Positions 35,325-47,030 are shown, counted from the stretch's first letter. The stretch: 64,000 nucleotides of DNA from Tamarix chinensis (GCA_030549775.1 CM060173.1:40620610-40684609); one strand, 5' to 3'. Notes: generated from the sequence alone by a model not told the origin. A program made the numbers and translations.

Positions 35325-35879
35325 TGTAGAGGAAAATTTTTCCAAATGTGAATGCCTATGGCCTAATCTAATAAGGAATTAGGAAATACCAAGATCTATT
35401 TGACATAAAATAATAAAAAAATAATAATTGGGGAAAATTAATGATCTTTATTGCATACAACACTAGTGATTACAAGGAGCATAAAAAAATCATCACAACA
35501 TCACTTAATACACAATTATCTCAAAAGCATAAAAGAATATAGGAAGAAAGGGTTTGGATAGGGTTTGATGATGTAGCTCTTATGGCTAAGGTTTCATAGA
35601 CACTTATTTATAAAAGAACATATACAACTTACTGAATAGTATAAAATAAGAAAAGACACTATTTGTCTTCATAAATAAGAGGCCCTTGTGTTTTTCCCAA
35701 AACTTATAAATTTTTCAAAAATATTGCTAGATTAATTATACTAACAAAACAAGGGTTGTGTTCACAAACATGGAGGCCCTATGTTTTCTCCCTTAATCTT
35801 CTTTTAGCTCAAAAGCTCTCCAAACACCTTTGTGCATGCATGGTAAATTACATACGTAAATACAAGTCATGATCTCACA
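35325..35879 (-). mobile_element. copia-2 5' LTR (about 555 bp)
   Basis: The inner edge TGTAGAGG adjoins the primer site. The outer edge is placed at CTCACA near 35879, where gypsy LTR-like sequence begins; this edge is uncertain. It is not the same LTR as in the complete copia element at 48450-53885, although the gag regions are alike. The 3' half of copia-2 was not found. Confidence 0.55.
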
Positions 35880-36040
35880 GCTATAGTGTGGGTTAAATTT
35901 AATATGGCATTGGAAAAGTTTGTAAAAATGGAATAAAATGAGTTTTTAAAGTTTATCGATCAGGTGGTCTATCCTTTCAGCTAGGTATTTGGTACAATAG
36001 AACCATTCAACTAGTTTAGGGAAATTAATTGATGAGTTAA
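35880..36040 (+). mobile_element. gypsy LTR stub joined to integrase (rearranged)
   Basis: It resembles the early part of the gypsy-2 LTRs (AATGGAATAAAATGAG against AATGCAATAAAATTAT near 37408, and the ACTAGTTTAGGGAA box). At about 36041 it passes directly into integrase sequence, so the LTR end, gag and most of pol are deleted. Confidence 0.55.
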
Positions 36041-37135
36041 AAGGTCAAGATCAAGCACAAGAAGCCATAAGGGTCACATATTGACTAGAAGTTCCAAAAT
36101 AAAAATGGGATAGTATATCTATTGACTTCATGGTGGGTTTTTGGAGGACCCATAATAGTTTTGATCTTATTTGGGTTGTTGTGGATCACCTGACTAAGTT
36201 GGGAGTTCATACCCATGAGGATGATGTGGAAGCATGTAGTATAATTGCATAGGGTCCCTAGAGTCATTGTGTCTAACCGAGACTTTAGATTCTTGTCACA
36301 ATTTTGGAAAAAGTTACAAGCTTCTTTTAGGATTTAATTAATGATGAGTACTGGTTCACCCAACCATGAATGTTTAGATAGAGAGGACCCTTTAGATGTT
36401 ATAGGACGTGCTTCAAACATGTGTCTTGGGTTTGGGGATAGTTAGGAGGACTTCTTGGACTTGATCAAGTTCTCCTACAATAATAGTTATCACACTAATA
36501 TCAAAATGGCACCTTTTGTACCCTTTTTGGGATAAAATGACATAATCCCTTCTTCTTGATTGATATTAGCAAGATGACTGTGTTGGAACTAGACATGATT
36601 AAGGAGATTATAAAGCACATCCAACTGATTTAGGATCATAGAAGGGTAGCCTAGGATCGATAGAAGAACTATATATATAAGAGAAGAGGAACCAAGGTTT
36701 GCAAGGTTAGTGATAGAATCTTTTTGAGGGTATCTCCCACCAATGAAGTCATGAGGTCCAAAAGAAAGGGTAAGCTTGGTCTAAGGTAAATTGGATAGTA
36801 CAAGGTTATGGATTGTGTTGGAAAGGTCTCTTATCATTTAACCCTACTAGAGGAATTGTCACATATGCACAATTTCTTCCATATAACCAAGTTAAGGAAG
36901 TATGTAGTGGATCCTTCACATGTCATTTGGTTAGAGTTGTTGGAGCTTTATGAGTCTCTAAATTATGAAGAACCACTAGTATGTATCCTAGACACAAAGA
37001 CCTGAGTGATGTGCATGAAGAGAGTTCCTCTAGTAAAGGTTCTTTGGTCACCACATGGCACCGAGAAGGCCACATAAGAGGTCGAGGAGGAGATTTGAGC
37101 AAAATCCCAAAGTTTTTCTCCTAGTGTGAAGCCTT
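36041..37135 (+). pseudogene. gypsy-3 integrase fragment
   Basis: GGTCAAGATCAAGCACAAGA at about 36045 corresponds to the CHxCQ-K zinc-binding end in sister copies. At about 36245 it reads LHRVPRVIVSNRDFRF, where LHGVP..IVSDRD.RF is usual; this is the integrase catalytic-core stretch, and the Asp of SDRD is changed to Asn in SNRD. 36808-37005 reads the C-terminal integrase part (LPHMHNFFHITKLRKYVVDPSHVI-like). Stops are frequent. It is followed by the 3' untranslated region and polypurine tract. Confidence 0.75.
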
Positions 37136-37249
37136 TGGTGTATTCCTTTTTTGAGGTGGTAGTACCATTTTGCATTATTGAACGTACTATGTGAATTATT
37201 GTGTATATATATTATGCTCAGACCTTGGTTAGTAGGCTTCGGCCATGCA

Positions 37250-37271
37250 TCCTCTTTAAAGGGGGTAGTAT
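37250..37271 (+). other. gypsy-3 polypurine tract
   Basis: CTCTTTAAAGGGGGTAGTA lies immediately upstream of the LTR start TGTAATACC at 37272, the usual place for the plus-strand primer. Confidence 0.75.
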
Positions 37272-40200
37272 TGTAATACCTGATCTTTTTGTAAGGTTTC
37301 GAATGAGAATTTATGGTATTTATTAAGATTTAAAAATGTTTGATTTTGATAAGGAACTAAAATTAAGTTTGAGAGAAGTTGGATTTGAATAATTTTCTAA
37401 AATGCAATAAAATTATTTTTCAAGCAAATTGATTGATTAGTTCCATGAGCTAATGGACTGGTTTAGGAAACTAATCGATTAGTTGGTAGAATAGTTAACT
37501 AATAGGCTGAATCGATCGACTTTTTTTTAGCTAAGTAAATTTTTGAAACTCAATTTTTTCTAGAAAAACTTCTTATACCAAAATGAAACCTTGATATTCC
37601 TATTTCAAGTTGTTCTCTAAAGATTTTTAACCTTTCTTATCATATATTGGGCCCAAGTTTCTACCTCAAACTTATTTGAGGGTTTAATTTGGATAATTGA
37701 GGGGGAGGGTGACCTCAACTTTGTGTTTTGCTACTAGTCTCTCCTATGCATGATTTGGAATCATTGATTTGATTCTCATACTTGTTTTAGTTTAGATGGG
37801 TTATTCCTTCTGGGTTGATTATTTATTTCCTCTTTTATATATGACATTTTCTGGGCAAATTCAACTTGTAGTTTTTAGAAATCACAATTTCATCTCTACA
37901 ATGGAGGTTAACCTATCTTTAACAAAATCCACTCATTAAACTCAAATTCAAATAGTATAAATTACGGTTTTTCAATCTATTTCCTAACCACACTAGTTCT
38001 TGAACCAATTTTTCTTTCCACCACCAAAATATACAATCTCTCTAACATTATGCTCTTTTCTCCCCAATTTGTTCTTATTTTTAGCTCCTTTCCACTCTTC
38101 TAATCCTTTCTATAGCTCCTTTTTATTTATCTTTAAGCAATGGAGGGTTATATTTTGATAGAAGTTGAGTCTCTCTTTTGTTACAATTTCTCTTTGTTTT
38201 TCTCTCAGGTTTGTTCAAGTTTATTCATTTAATGTCTAAAGCATTGACATATATTTTCTTTATGGTTTGAGAATTGAGAATTTCTAGGTTGAGTTTTCCT
38301 ATTTGTGGAAATTTTTTGCTTGCACCAAGTAAGTCATTCTTAGTTTTGAAATGTATCCAAGCTAATCATGTGATGTGGTGTATTCATTAAATTCTTGATT
38401 TTATAAGCTTGCATAAGAATTTTGTTTTAGATTGATGTATGTTGATTAACTTATAAATTCTAAGAAACATGAATGATTTTAGGATAGTTAGGATGACTAA
38501 ACTAATTATGAAGCATGTCATAGTTTATCAACTAAAAATGTGTTGATATTATGCTAGGATATGTTTTAGTTTGGATGTGGTAGGAATTTTGAGGATGATT
38601 TGCATGAAAAATATATGTTCTATGTTGTTTGAGGGTAAAATTATTAACTGGTTAGGTTAAACTAATTGATTATTCCTTAGAATAGGTGACTGGTTGGCCA
38701 ACCCATCCATCCATAGGTTTTTGGTGACCTTAGTTTGCTCTATACTAAAACCCTTTGACTATATTGATAGAACCAATCGACAAGTCTAAGAACAATCAAT
38801 TGGTTAGGCTAAACCGATTGGCTAGTTTGGCTAGATTGTGTCATTTTGATCTTTTGACTTTGATATGGCTTGAGATTACGCTAAATAATTCTATATGATT
38901 GTTTAATGAGTGAAATAACTCTATGGACATGAATGGATAACCTAATGGAGGGAATAAATGGATCATAATTTATGGCATATTCAATGGGATTATAGAGGCC
39001 TTAATGGGTAAATTCAAATAAGTATATGATGGCTTTAAAGGGGTAATGCAATCTAGACTTTGGCCTAAAATAAATTAAGCTAAGGGACTTAGTTAATATT
39101 GAGTACGTATTAATGGAAATTCTACACATTTTTGGGGAATGGTAATGATTAAGATGGAATATGTATGTGAATACCTTTCTTGCTTATTATATTGGTCTTA
39201 TATGATCATGTGATATCGAGAATGATTTACTGATCACTTAAAGTGAAAGATGATCAAGCTCTATATGGCTTTGGGTTATCCAGTCCTTGATTATCTACCG
39301 AGAGTTAGTATGCCTTCATGCTTTGCCTTCGAGCGGGATCATAATAGATAACGGTGCCTTATATACTCTAGATACTAATCATATAATTGGGTATATCAAA
39401 ACTAAAATATTTGGTCACCTATTTGGTTTTAACTTTAGCTTATACTTATTTCCATTGGTCGTAATGGCTTCGGCTTGGACTTATGTCCATTAGTGGTTAC
39501 TTGTCTTTATTCTAAACTTTATGTCCTTTAGTTTGGATAAAATTCCATGGTATGTGAGATAATGGGTTAGTTTATAGTCCATCGCTCAATACTAACTGGG
39601 ATAAGTATTTGTATACAAATTTGAATTAGTAATTGGATAAGTAGGATTAAGAATGGTACTAAAGAGAATGGAAAAAGTAAAAGGAAAAGAGTAGTAAAGA
39701 TATAATGGCCTATATACTTATAAATGACCTAACAAATTAGGTATATGTGTAAATGACCTATATTAAAATTTTGTGCGATGATGAATGAAGCCTTACTAAT
39801 AGCTAGACATTTTACTTTGTAGTTTATATATTATCATCTATGATTTAGTGATATGTTTTCAAGCATGATGAGTCATTATATATGGTATGAGATTTATATG
39901 CTTGATGTGACCATGATAGAGCACGTATCCTACATATATAAAATATTCCTAAAATATGTTACTATGAATTTTTATTATGTTGTAATCTTTCGTACTTGCG
40001 ACTCCATTGAGGAGGTTACTTGGCTTACTCAGTATAAAGTATACTAATGTACTCGTTTTCTCTATAACTTATTCATTACAATGAGTAGAGGGTCATGTGT
40101 AGGTTTTTTTTTGGGTGGTTATTAGTTGTCCAACCTCATTTAGGGCATGGAATCTGAGAGTGTGGACATCTAGAGACTTCTAAGTGGTCCTTAATGAACC

Positions 40201-40537
40201 AGAGTTTAGATCTATGCCTCACTTTTGTTTTTACAATTTTAATTCATGTACTCTAACTTCATTTTTTCTCATGTATTTGAATATTATAGATCATTTAGGT
40301 TTTGTATTTATATAACATGCTTTCTTTTATGATTTATATAATATGTTTTAGCACACTCTACAATGATCTTCTTTTATTGGGTTTTAACCTTGCATCTAAA
40401 TAGGATGGTCAATTAACACATATCCTATGTTAGGTACAGTGGTAACACCTCATTCTGCTTAAGTGTTTAATGGTTTTCTACTTCTACAAAGTTTTGAAAA
40501 TGAAAATTTTCAATAGTGGAAAAATGGGGGTGGTAGA
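37272..40537 (+). mobile_element. gypsy LTR (3266 bp), shared 3' LTR of gypsy-3 and 5' LTR of gypsy-2
   Basis: It starts TGTAATACCTGATC and ends near GGTGGTAGA. Upstream is a polypurine tract after integrase; downstream are a primer site and gag, so one LTR serves two internal regions. It contains ACTAATTGATTGG-type inverted units, ACTGATCACTTAAAGTGAAAG (about 39227), CTTACTCAGTATAAAG (about 40025) and an AGGTACAGTGGTAACACC box near the end. All have counterparts in 56027-59104, and several are shared with the 5-kb LTR family. Confidence 0.8.
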
Positions 40538-40540
40538 GGT

Positions 40541-40553
40541 TGGTTTCAAAGCC
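40541..40553 (+). other. gypsy-2 primer-binding site (diverged)
   Basis: TGGTTTCAAAGCC lies 3 bases after the LTR end, two mismatches from TGGTATCAGAGCC of initiator-methionine tRNA. Confidence 0.65.
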
Positions 40554-40869
40554 TTTTCATCAAGTTATATCACTTTCAAGAACTATTAAGATACCATGGG
40601 ATTGTATCAAGGAGTTTTGGTAGAGGTGTGTATAGTTTTTAAAGCCCTTTACCTAATACCACAGGTTATTTTCAAATGATTTCCCAATCCTTTATGTATT
40701 TAGTTGAAAGTAATGATTTTTTAAACCTAAAATGTCTTTGAGTGAGAGTGGAGTGGGGAATGTATATTAAATAGCCTTTATGTTGATTTGTTATGCTAAC
40801 CTTAGTACACACTAATGGATCATTTCTTCTTAATATGAGGTTTTAATAATTAATGACCTTTAACTGCCA

Positions 40870-41145
40870 TTACAAGTGTATCAAGTCATTCATGGAGACC
40901 GTTGGAGCCTACATGAAAGGATAGATTTGAGAACCACAACTACCATCAGTGCCAATATTAGCAACAATTTTAGAAGATTGGCTTAAGACGGCTTGAGATC
41001 ATCATCCACCAATATTTTAAGATCAAAAGTACCCTAACATTATGGATAGATGGGTCAAGGACATGGAGAATACCTTCACCGCATGTGGTTTCCCTATCGA
41101 CAAGAGAAATGATATAATGAGTATAGTATGCCTTAATATATATCA
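40870..41145 (+). pseudogene. gypsy-2 gag, amino-terminal part
   Basis: FMETVGAYMKG at about 40887 matches gypsy-1 gag (FIETVGTFMK). Then come EDWLKTA, a stop, and DHHPPIF. From 41042 it reads MDRWVKDMENTFTACGFP, the conserved 'a(D/E)RWVK(D/E)MEK.F.' entry of the plant Ty3/gypsy capsid domain. Similarity ends near 41145, where LINE sequence begins. The rest of gag is displaced or lost. Confidence 0.75.
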
Positions 41146-43366
41146 ATATAAAAATAAAATAAGTGATGCAGATAGAGAAAGAATGTGCGGCATGCACCGC
41201 CCACCATTGATTGTTTTGACTGTGTGATTGCCAGATATGGGGAAGAAGAAGCAACTAAAATCAAAGCATAACATCTCATTTGATTCTTCTTCCTTCATCT
41301 GTTCTCCACTAAATGAAAAGGTAAATGATAGTGGCTTGCATCTTTCTCATTTGACAAAGGAGGTTAGGGTTTCGTTAGTTAGGGATACAGATGAGATGAT
41401 CTAAGAAACCATTCCAAATTCTATTCAGGTTTCTAAAGAACATGGGAGGATGGATTGTTTTCTGTGAGCTTGTGACTCGTATTTCGTGTGTAGAATAGAT
41501 TGGATTGGTGTTTGGAGTGTTTCAGAGGAATTTGGAGTAGAACTGTGAGCTATTCTGGAAAGATGTGAATATTTTACCTTGAGGAAATTAGAATTTGGAA
41601 ATGTGCTGAACATTAAAGTTGCAGATCTTTCTGTTTTCTTTCCAAATAATTAAAAATCAGGTTGATTTGAGGTCAGATGAAGAAGTTGTGGCTGAAATAC
41701 TAAATATTGTCAAAGCCGGAAAGAAACACGGGGGGCCCGTGTTTGTGAAACACGATCCGTGTTTTTCATCAGGAAAATGTGTTCTGTTTCATGAGAGGCC
41801 GAGAGATAGAAAATAAACACGGGGGTACCGTGTTTATTAATACAGTCCGTGTTTTGGTTTTTTCGCTCTGCCTCGGTTTTCTCTAATGAAAGTTTCGTAT
41901 AGTATAAATACCATGCGATTAGAACCATAATCGAAGAGCAAACGCCGTCTTCCTCTCCTATTGAGTTCTCTTGTAATTCCTTGATGAATTGAGTGATTTA
42001 TGTGAGAACTTCCTTGATTCTTTGTAATCAAAATTACTGCACATCAATAAGATCATCTATTTCCCCAATCAGTGTTCTTGAGTGTTCTTCTCTTCTTAAT
42101 TCTTGTGTGTTCTAATTGATTCTAATTAGATCTTTTTTTTTCGAATTGGTATCGATCCACAACATTTTCAAATGATGGATCATATTTGCTTGATTCCTAT
42201 ACTTGACTTTGACAGTATGCCTAGACAGGAGGATTATTTAAATAGCACAGATATGACTCAATCTTCTCCTGTAACTCGATCTAAAGAGGAAAAAATTTTG
42301 AGAGATACTGTATTGTTGAATCGTAGACTTGAATCTAGGATTGATTTACAATATATACCACCAATGATTAGTGATTGTTGAAGAGGAGAATTATTTTAAA
42401 CAGAAAACCCATATCCATCATGTCAAGCTAGGAGAAAACAACACAAAGTATTTTTATAGCAATGTCCAAATGAGAAATGGCAGGCATAAAATTCATAAAC
42501 TGATTAGTGATTCAAATCAAGACCTTACAAGTGATCATGATATCCAAGAGGAGATAGTTGAGTTCTATAAAAAGTTATTTCGTAGTGCATCGAGTAAACT
42601 TTAGGGTATCCCTATGGATGTTTATAATGAAGGCCCTTTTCTCTCATCTAGTTCTTCTTCTTCCCTTATCTATGCTCTATGAACTTCAAAAATCAAGCAG
42701 GCTATCTTCTGTATGGGTGACGTTAAGGCTCCAGGCCTAGATGGGTTTAATGCCTTTTTCTATAAGAGGGCTTGGGACATTATTAAAGAGGATATAATGA
42801 TTGTTGTCGAAGAGTTCTAGTAGTCAAGGCATCTCTTGAAGCAGATCAATAATATTGCCATTACTTTGATTTCAAAAATCCCAAGTTCTAATAAAGTGAA
42901 AGATTTTAAACCAATTGCATGTTGCAATGTTCTATGTAAATTTTTTTCAAAGGTCATGGCCAATAAAATACAGGGGGTATTATCTAAAATTATTGATCCA
43001 TCTCAAGTAGCTTTTTTTAAAGGTTGTACGTTGTATGATAATGTTCTTATGGCTGCTGAAATTGTGAAACATTACGCGAGAATGAACATCACCCCAAGAA
43101 TTCTTCTGTAAGTGGATCTACAAAAAGCCTATGATTTAGTTGAGTAGAGTTTTGTTAAATAGGTATTAGAAGCTTTGAATTTCCCTCGGACTTTTATTAA
43201 GTTGAACAATCAATGTATTTCTACTATGAGAATCTCTATTAATATAAATAGAGTTCTCACTAAACCTTTCCTATGTAGAAGGGGGTTGAGCTAAGGTGAC
43301 CCATTTTCTCCCTACTTGTTTGTTGTTTGCATGGAGTATCTACATAGAATGTTGAGAGGAATTTGG
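41146..43366 (+). pseudogene. L1-type LINE (ORF1 start and reverse transcriptase), split by a solo copia LTR
   Basis: A LINE in gypsy-2 gag. An ORF1-like start, MGKKKQLKSKHNIS, lies at 41237. After the solo LTR (41463-42164) the frame resumes with MMDHICLIPILDFDSM. At 42371-42604 it reads EENYFKQKTHIHHVKLGENN, the stretch before reverse transcriptase in plant L1 elements. RT follows: GDVKAPGLDGFNAFFYKRAWD (about 42715), IAITLISKIP (42848), LQKAYDLVE (43118), then RRGLS, a stop, GDPFSPYLF. The endonuclease domain is missing. Stops replace expected Trp or Gln (VE-stop-SF, VK-stop-V). It ends abruptly at 43366, just before the catalytic ADD box. Confidence 0.8.
41463..42164 (+). mobile_element. 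Solo copia LTR (702 bp)
   Basis: It starts TGTGAGCTTGTGACTC and ends GATCCACAACA, with perfect TTTTC duplications at 41458-41462 and 42165-42169. It is homologous in inverse orientation to both LTRs of the copia element at 48450-53885 (681 and 706 bp). No internal sequence adjoins it, so it is a solo LTR. It carries paired AAACACGG / CCGTGTTT inverted boxes at 41724-41765 and 41816-41857, and a GTATAAATACC TATA box near 41900. Confidence 0.93.
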
Positions 43367-43940
43367 TAGTGCCACGATTTCCTGGGTCACTATTTTTTAT
43401 TTATACACCATGAACCCATCTAATCCAAAACTCTCTTTATGATGCACAATCTGCCAGATCCATCTTCCTAGGGCAACTTAGTTCCAAGCTCAAAGATCCA
43501 TAAATTTAAGGCTACCTTCCTTCTTTAGTAAACATAGTGTCTTCCATGCCACCAGAGCTTTATGACCCTCTATAGATCCTATCCAAAGGAACCTTCTATA
43601 AATCTGCTCAATATGGGAGATAACAGCAAGAGATATAAGAAGAATTTGCACCCAGAATCTTGTAATCCCTTACAGAACTGAAGCAATCAATTAGACTCTC
43701 CTTACATAGCTTAGATATTTGCATGTCCAATTTTTAATTTTTGCTAGGAGCTTATCAATAAGGGCTTGATAATGATGGATCCCCATATAAGCTATATCCA
43801 AAAGAATCCATAAGCATTTGAAGGGGAAAGATCCTTCAAGGCAAGCAAAAAATTCAAGGATATCAGCCTTCACCCTATCATGAACTCCAACACAAAAGAT
43901 AGAACTCTTTCTAGGATTAACAATTAGACCAAAGTAGTTT
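43367..43940 (-). pseudogene. LINE fragment, inverted (post-catalytic RT and connection)
   Basis: The minus strand reads FGLIVNPRKSSIFCVGVHD near 43920 and then ILEFFACLEGSFPFKCLWI, YQALIDKLLAKIKNWTCKYL. These are the standard 'GL.(V/I)N..KS.I.F.G' and '.G.LPF.YLG.PL' blocks of plant L1 reverse transcriptases. Near 43560-43500 it continues to KALVAWKTLCLLKKEGSLKF. It meets the plus-strand LINE at 43366 tail-to-tail. A ~920-base insertion separates it from its own catalytic box at 44870-44925. Confidence 0.75.
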
Positions 43941-44860
43941 GAGAAGTGGTTTTGATGTGGTTTTTATCAAAGTAACGGAAGGTTGGATCAAAATTTGTAT
44001 TAGAAGTTGTCACCCACGATCTAATGCAAAAAGAATGAAGTGATTTGGTGGATTATGGACGAAGAAATTGATGTTACAAGATGAAGGTGTTCAGCAGATT
44101 TGAAGGTGTTCAAATGTGTCGTGTGAAGATAGATTTGAGGAAGGATTAATCCCGGATTATCCTTGCTCAATACAGACCCAAAAGGGAGGATTAGACTTTA
44201 GCTCTCTTACTCAAAGTTTTATCAAAATTCTTATTATTCATTCTATTCAATTCTCTATACAAATGTTGTGCACAAAAGGTATATATATAGGAAAGAATAA
44301 GCTTGGTGGTGAGCTTCCTTAACCAGCCAAGTTTACCCACCTAATCCAGCCCATTAATCATGGTTGAATTAAGCCCATATTAACCTTAATCCATAGAATA
44401 ATATCATTGGTTAAATGATACTAAGGATTAATATTACAAAGCTATACAATAGACTAAGATACATACATGAAATTATAGCCATACCCTAACTTACATAAAA
44501 TATACTTAGGGTTAGGGTTTACAACAAGTTTATAAAAATAATGAATATCATCACTCTATCTCTTTTTGTAATGTATCATCCCATGTATGTCATAGTCTTG
44601 CATGCCTTGGAATACTTGTACACATCAATGTGTATGAACATCATCTTCTTGCAAATATGTAATATACCTACAAGAATAACTTGAATGGTTTTTAATGTCA
44701 AGCATATTAGAATTATCAAGAATATTTAACATGATAGGCTCCAATATTATAAAAGCTAAATCATCTTCCTTACCTTGAGGATTAGAATGAATAGGACAAT
44801 CATTATGTTCAATGGATGCTCCTGCATCAGGTTTAGAACCTATTTAATGTGTTTTACAAA
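43941..44860. other. Unclassified ~920-base insertion in a LINE
   Basis: It interrupts the minus-strand LINE between its catalytic box and the GLIVN block. The sequence has a TATA-like GGTATATATATAGGAAA at 44278, a CCCTAACTTACATAAAATAT stretch and AT-rich flanks. I found no coding domain, terminal repeats or duplication. It may be a solo LTR of an unrecognised family or a filler from repair. Confidence 0.35.
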
Positions 44861-44930
44861 ACCTACATCCCTTTTATAGAAAAGAAGAAGGTCATTGACA
44901 AAACTTAAATCAATAAGGAAATAACCCTAT
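44861..44930 (-). pseudogene. LINE catalytic box fragment
   Basis: The minus strand reads LIDLSFVNDLLLFYKRDV, corresponding to LSFADDLLLFSKGD with the first Asp of the ADD triad changed to Asn. It continues across the insertion into 43940. The fragment begins at this box, as a 5'-truncated LINE might. Confidence 0.75.
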
Positions 44931-44939
44931 ACTTATGTA

Positions 44940-45420
44940 ATACTTATGAGGCATGCTATCTCTAGGTTAGGCCTTTTTCTTATCACTGGGATGCTGGAGA
45001 CCCATAAACTTCCTCTTACCCCCAACTTGGCACTATAGGCTTAGATCACTCAAGAAGCCTCCAAAGTGTGCTCATAAATTCCCACCATGTCTAGAGAATT
45101 AACTCCCAGTAAAAACTAATGGTATCTAATCCTCTGGCTTATCAAGAAATAATGGACCTATATAGCCTCATTGCCCTCTACCGTAAGGGTAAACAAGAAT
45201 AGGTCCATGAATCTCATGTAGTACTCCTATATTGACATATCTCATTATCAAAGGGCCATGAACTCATCATACATCTACATATGGAGATGAGTGGTATAGA
45301 AATATGAATAAATAACCTTAAGAAATGGTTCCCAACCTATAGGCTCTCTGCCTCTAAGCTAGACTCTCCTTCACCAAAAGTTTGCTCTCCCCCTTAGGCA
45401 GTATACTACCACATCATTCC
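44940..45420 (-). pseudogene. Ty3/gypsy gag fragment (capsid middle)
   Basis: The minus strand reads MYDEFMAL, then DMSI-stop-EYYMRFMDLF and VEGNEAI near 45270-45160. It matches the '(K/Y)(Y/M)(D/E)EFM.L.Q..MSV.EY...F..L' section of plant gypsy capsid. HTLEAS follows near 45070. It would follow the gag piece at 40870-41145 in order but is inverted. Stops are frequent. Confidence 0.6.
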
Positions 45421-45424
45421 TCTT

Positions 45425-46000
45425 TATTTTTGGTAATTAATAATGAAATTTCATTAATACCAAACAACATTATGTGCAGCAAAAACAACAAATAAGTAAA
45501 GCATCTCAAGGAAAACTATCAAATTGCGGCATAAAACTCCTATACTTCTCTTTCCTTTCACATAAATGAAATCTAATAAAGATTCTCCTAATGATATTTT
45601 TCATCATGCTTCTTGGGTGCTAGGATTTCCCTTTGAAGATAGAAGTGTTCCTATAATGTCAAAATTCATTTATCACAACGCTAAAAACTACCTTCAAAAC
45701 TTCATCCCTAACATCTTAAGCTTTTGTAGCATGAATCATATGCTGGATCCAAGTATCCCAATTAGTACCTTGGCATTCAATCACTAATCAATCCAAAGCT
45801 AGTTTCTAGGAAGTCTTAGCAAAATCACATTGCACAAAGAGCTAATCTATAGATTTAATCTCCCGAGCACAAATCCCACACTTTGTGAGAACTTGAATAT
45901 GCCAACTTCTCAATTTATCTCTTGTAAGTAAACCTTAGTGGCAAGCAAGCCAACTAGTAAATGAACAATGAGGCATACATGATTGTTTCCATACAAGAGA
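45425..46000 (-). pseudogene. LINE 3' end (zf-RVT region and tail)
   Basis: The minus strand reads RSWHIQVLTKCGICAREIKS, then QLFVQCDFAKTSWK, the zinc-ribbon-like zf-RVT region that closes plant L1 ORF2 (pattern C..C....E...HLF..C). It runs on to the typical 3' untranslated end, GGTATTAATGAAATTTCATT, at about 45440-45460. Stops break it. Confidence 0.75.
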
Positions 46001-46179
46001 GTAAAATCCTTTCTTCATCTATTGATGTCTCAGCACTTCATATGCTTTATGGATATTATAATCAGTGATTCTACACCGTCCATGAGTGTGGTATGGTCAA
46101 TCATAGAGCCTATGAGTATGGTATTGAAGGTGGTAGTGTTTAGAGAGGTAAAACTTGAGCTCATAGCACAAGATTAATT

Positions 46180-46800
46180 TAGTAGCCACAATAACAAACT
46201 TTGAGGGTTCCCCCATCACCAGCTAGTATTACCAACCAATATAGCCAACTTAGAGGTCACAATGTTGCACCTTCTAACAAGGTCAAGGATCAGCTAATGC
46301 TTTGGGATTTCCTTCAAGAGTACATTTAAATGTGATTAGCTAGTCAGAGGTAGAGCATAAAGTCAATGTAATGACCAGTATGCTTACTATATCTACTTTT
46401 CTAGCATGCATAGTTTTTAACTCTAGTGCATGACATTCTTTTTTATCATCTACATTTGTAACCAAGGGATAGAACTATATGGTCTAGGTTCTATGAAAGA
46501 GTGACCTTGATAGTTAGGCAAGTAGAGTTTTCCGTAGATCTCCTACAACTTAAATTGCATGAATTTGATGTATATGTTGGAATAGACATGTTGGAGAAGT
46601 ATCACGTGGTGATAGATTGCACTCAATAACATATGGTTCTATGGGGACCAAAGGGTATTAGGGTCTCATATCAGAAGTGTGATCCTAGCTCCTCTATAAT
46701 GTTTTTTTCTCAAATGTGATGAGAAAATTTGTTTGAAAGGGATATTTTATCTACTTATGATGTTTGAGATATTGAGGCGGTTGAGACACCATTTGAGTAA
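46180..46800 (+). pseudogene. gypsy-2 gag end and retropepsin
   Basis: 46378 onward reads TSMLTISTFLACIVFNSSA, then a stop and HSFLSSTFV, the protease active site where FDSGATHSF is expected; the catalytic Asp has become Asn. 46500-46650 reads VEFSVDLLQLKLHEFDVYVG and IDMLEKYHVVIDCTQ, matching the retropepsin tail 'V.LG.DWL..y.vviDC'. The protease would mature Gag-Pol. It is interrupted at 46806 by a Cassandra element, after which RT follows. Confidence 0.75.
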
Positions 46801-46965
46801 ATTACTATAACAACTAGAGTCAATATGACCACTTGGGGGCTACCTTAGAGTGCTTTCGGATATATTGATCGGCCCCACAAATCAACACAAGTCCTTTTAG
46901 TATGCTTTGTCCTTAGTCACACACTTCTTTAGAAATTTTCAGAAAATTTTTGAAACTTCTCAGGA

Positions 46966-47030
46966 GGGTCACCCATCCTAAAAAGTACTCCATAGCCAGC
47001 ACACTTAACCGTAGAGTTCTTAGGATGGAA
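46966..47030 (-). promoter_or_regulatory. 5S-like internal promoter block (left Cassandra LTR)
   Basis: The minus strand GTTAAGTGTGCT and TAGGATGGGTGACC match the A-box/intermediate and C-box area of plant 5S rRNA genes, the RNA polymerase III internal promoter. Activity is not shown by sequence alone. Confidence 0.8.

Noticed and set aside
43366..44930. LINE inversion by twin priming
   Set aside because: Twin priming inverts the 5' part so that the 3' tail stays outside. Here the 5' part is plus and the following 3' part is inverted (tail-to-tail), which does not fit.
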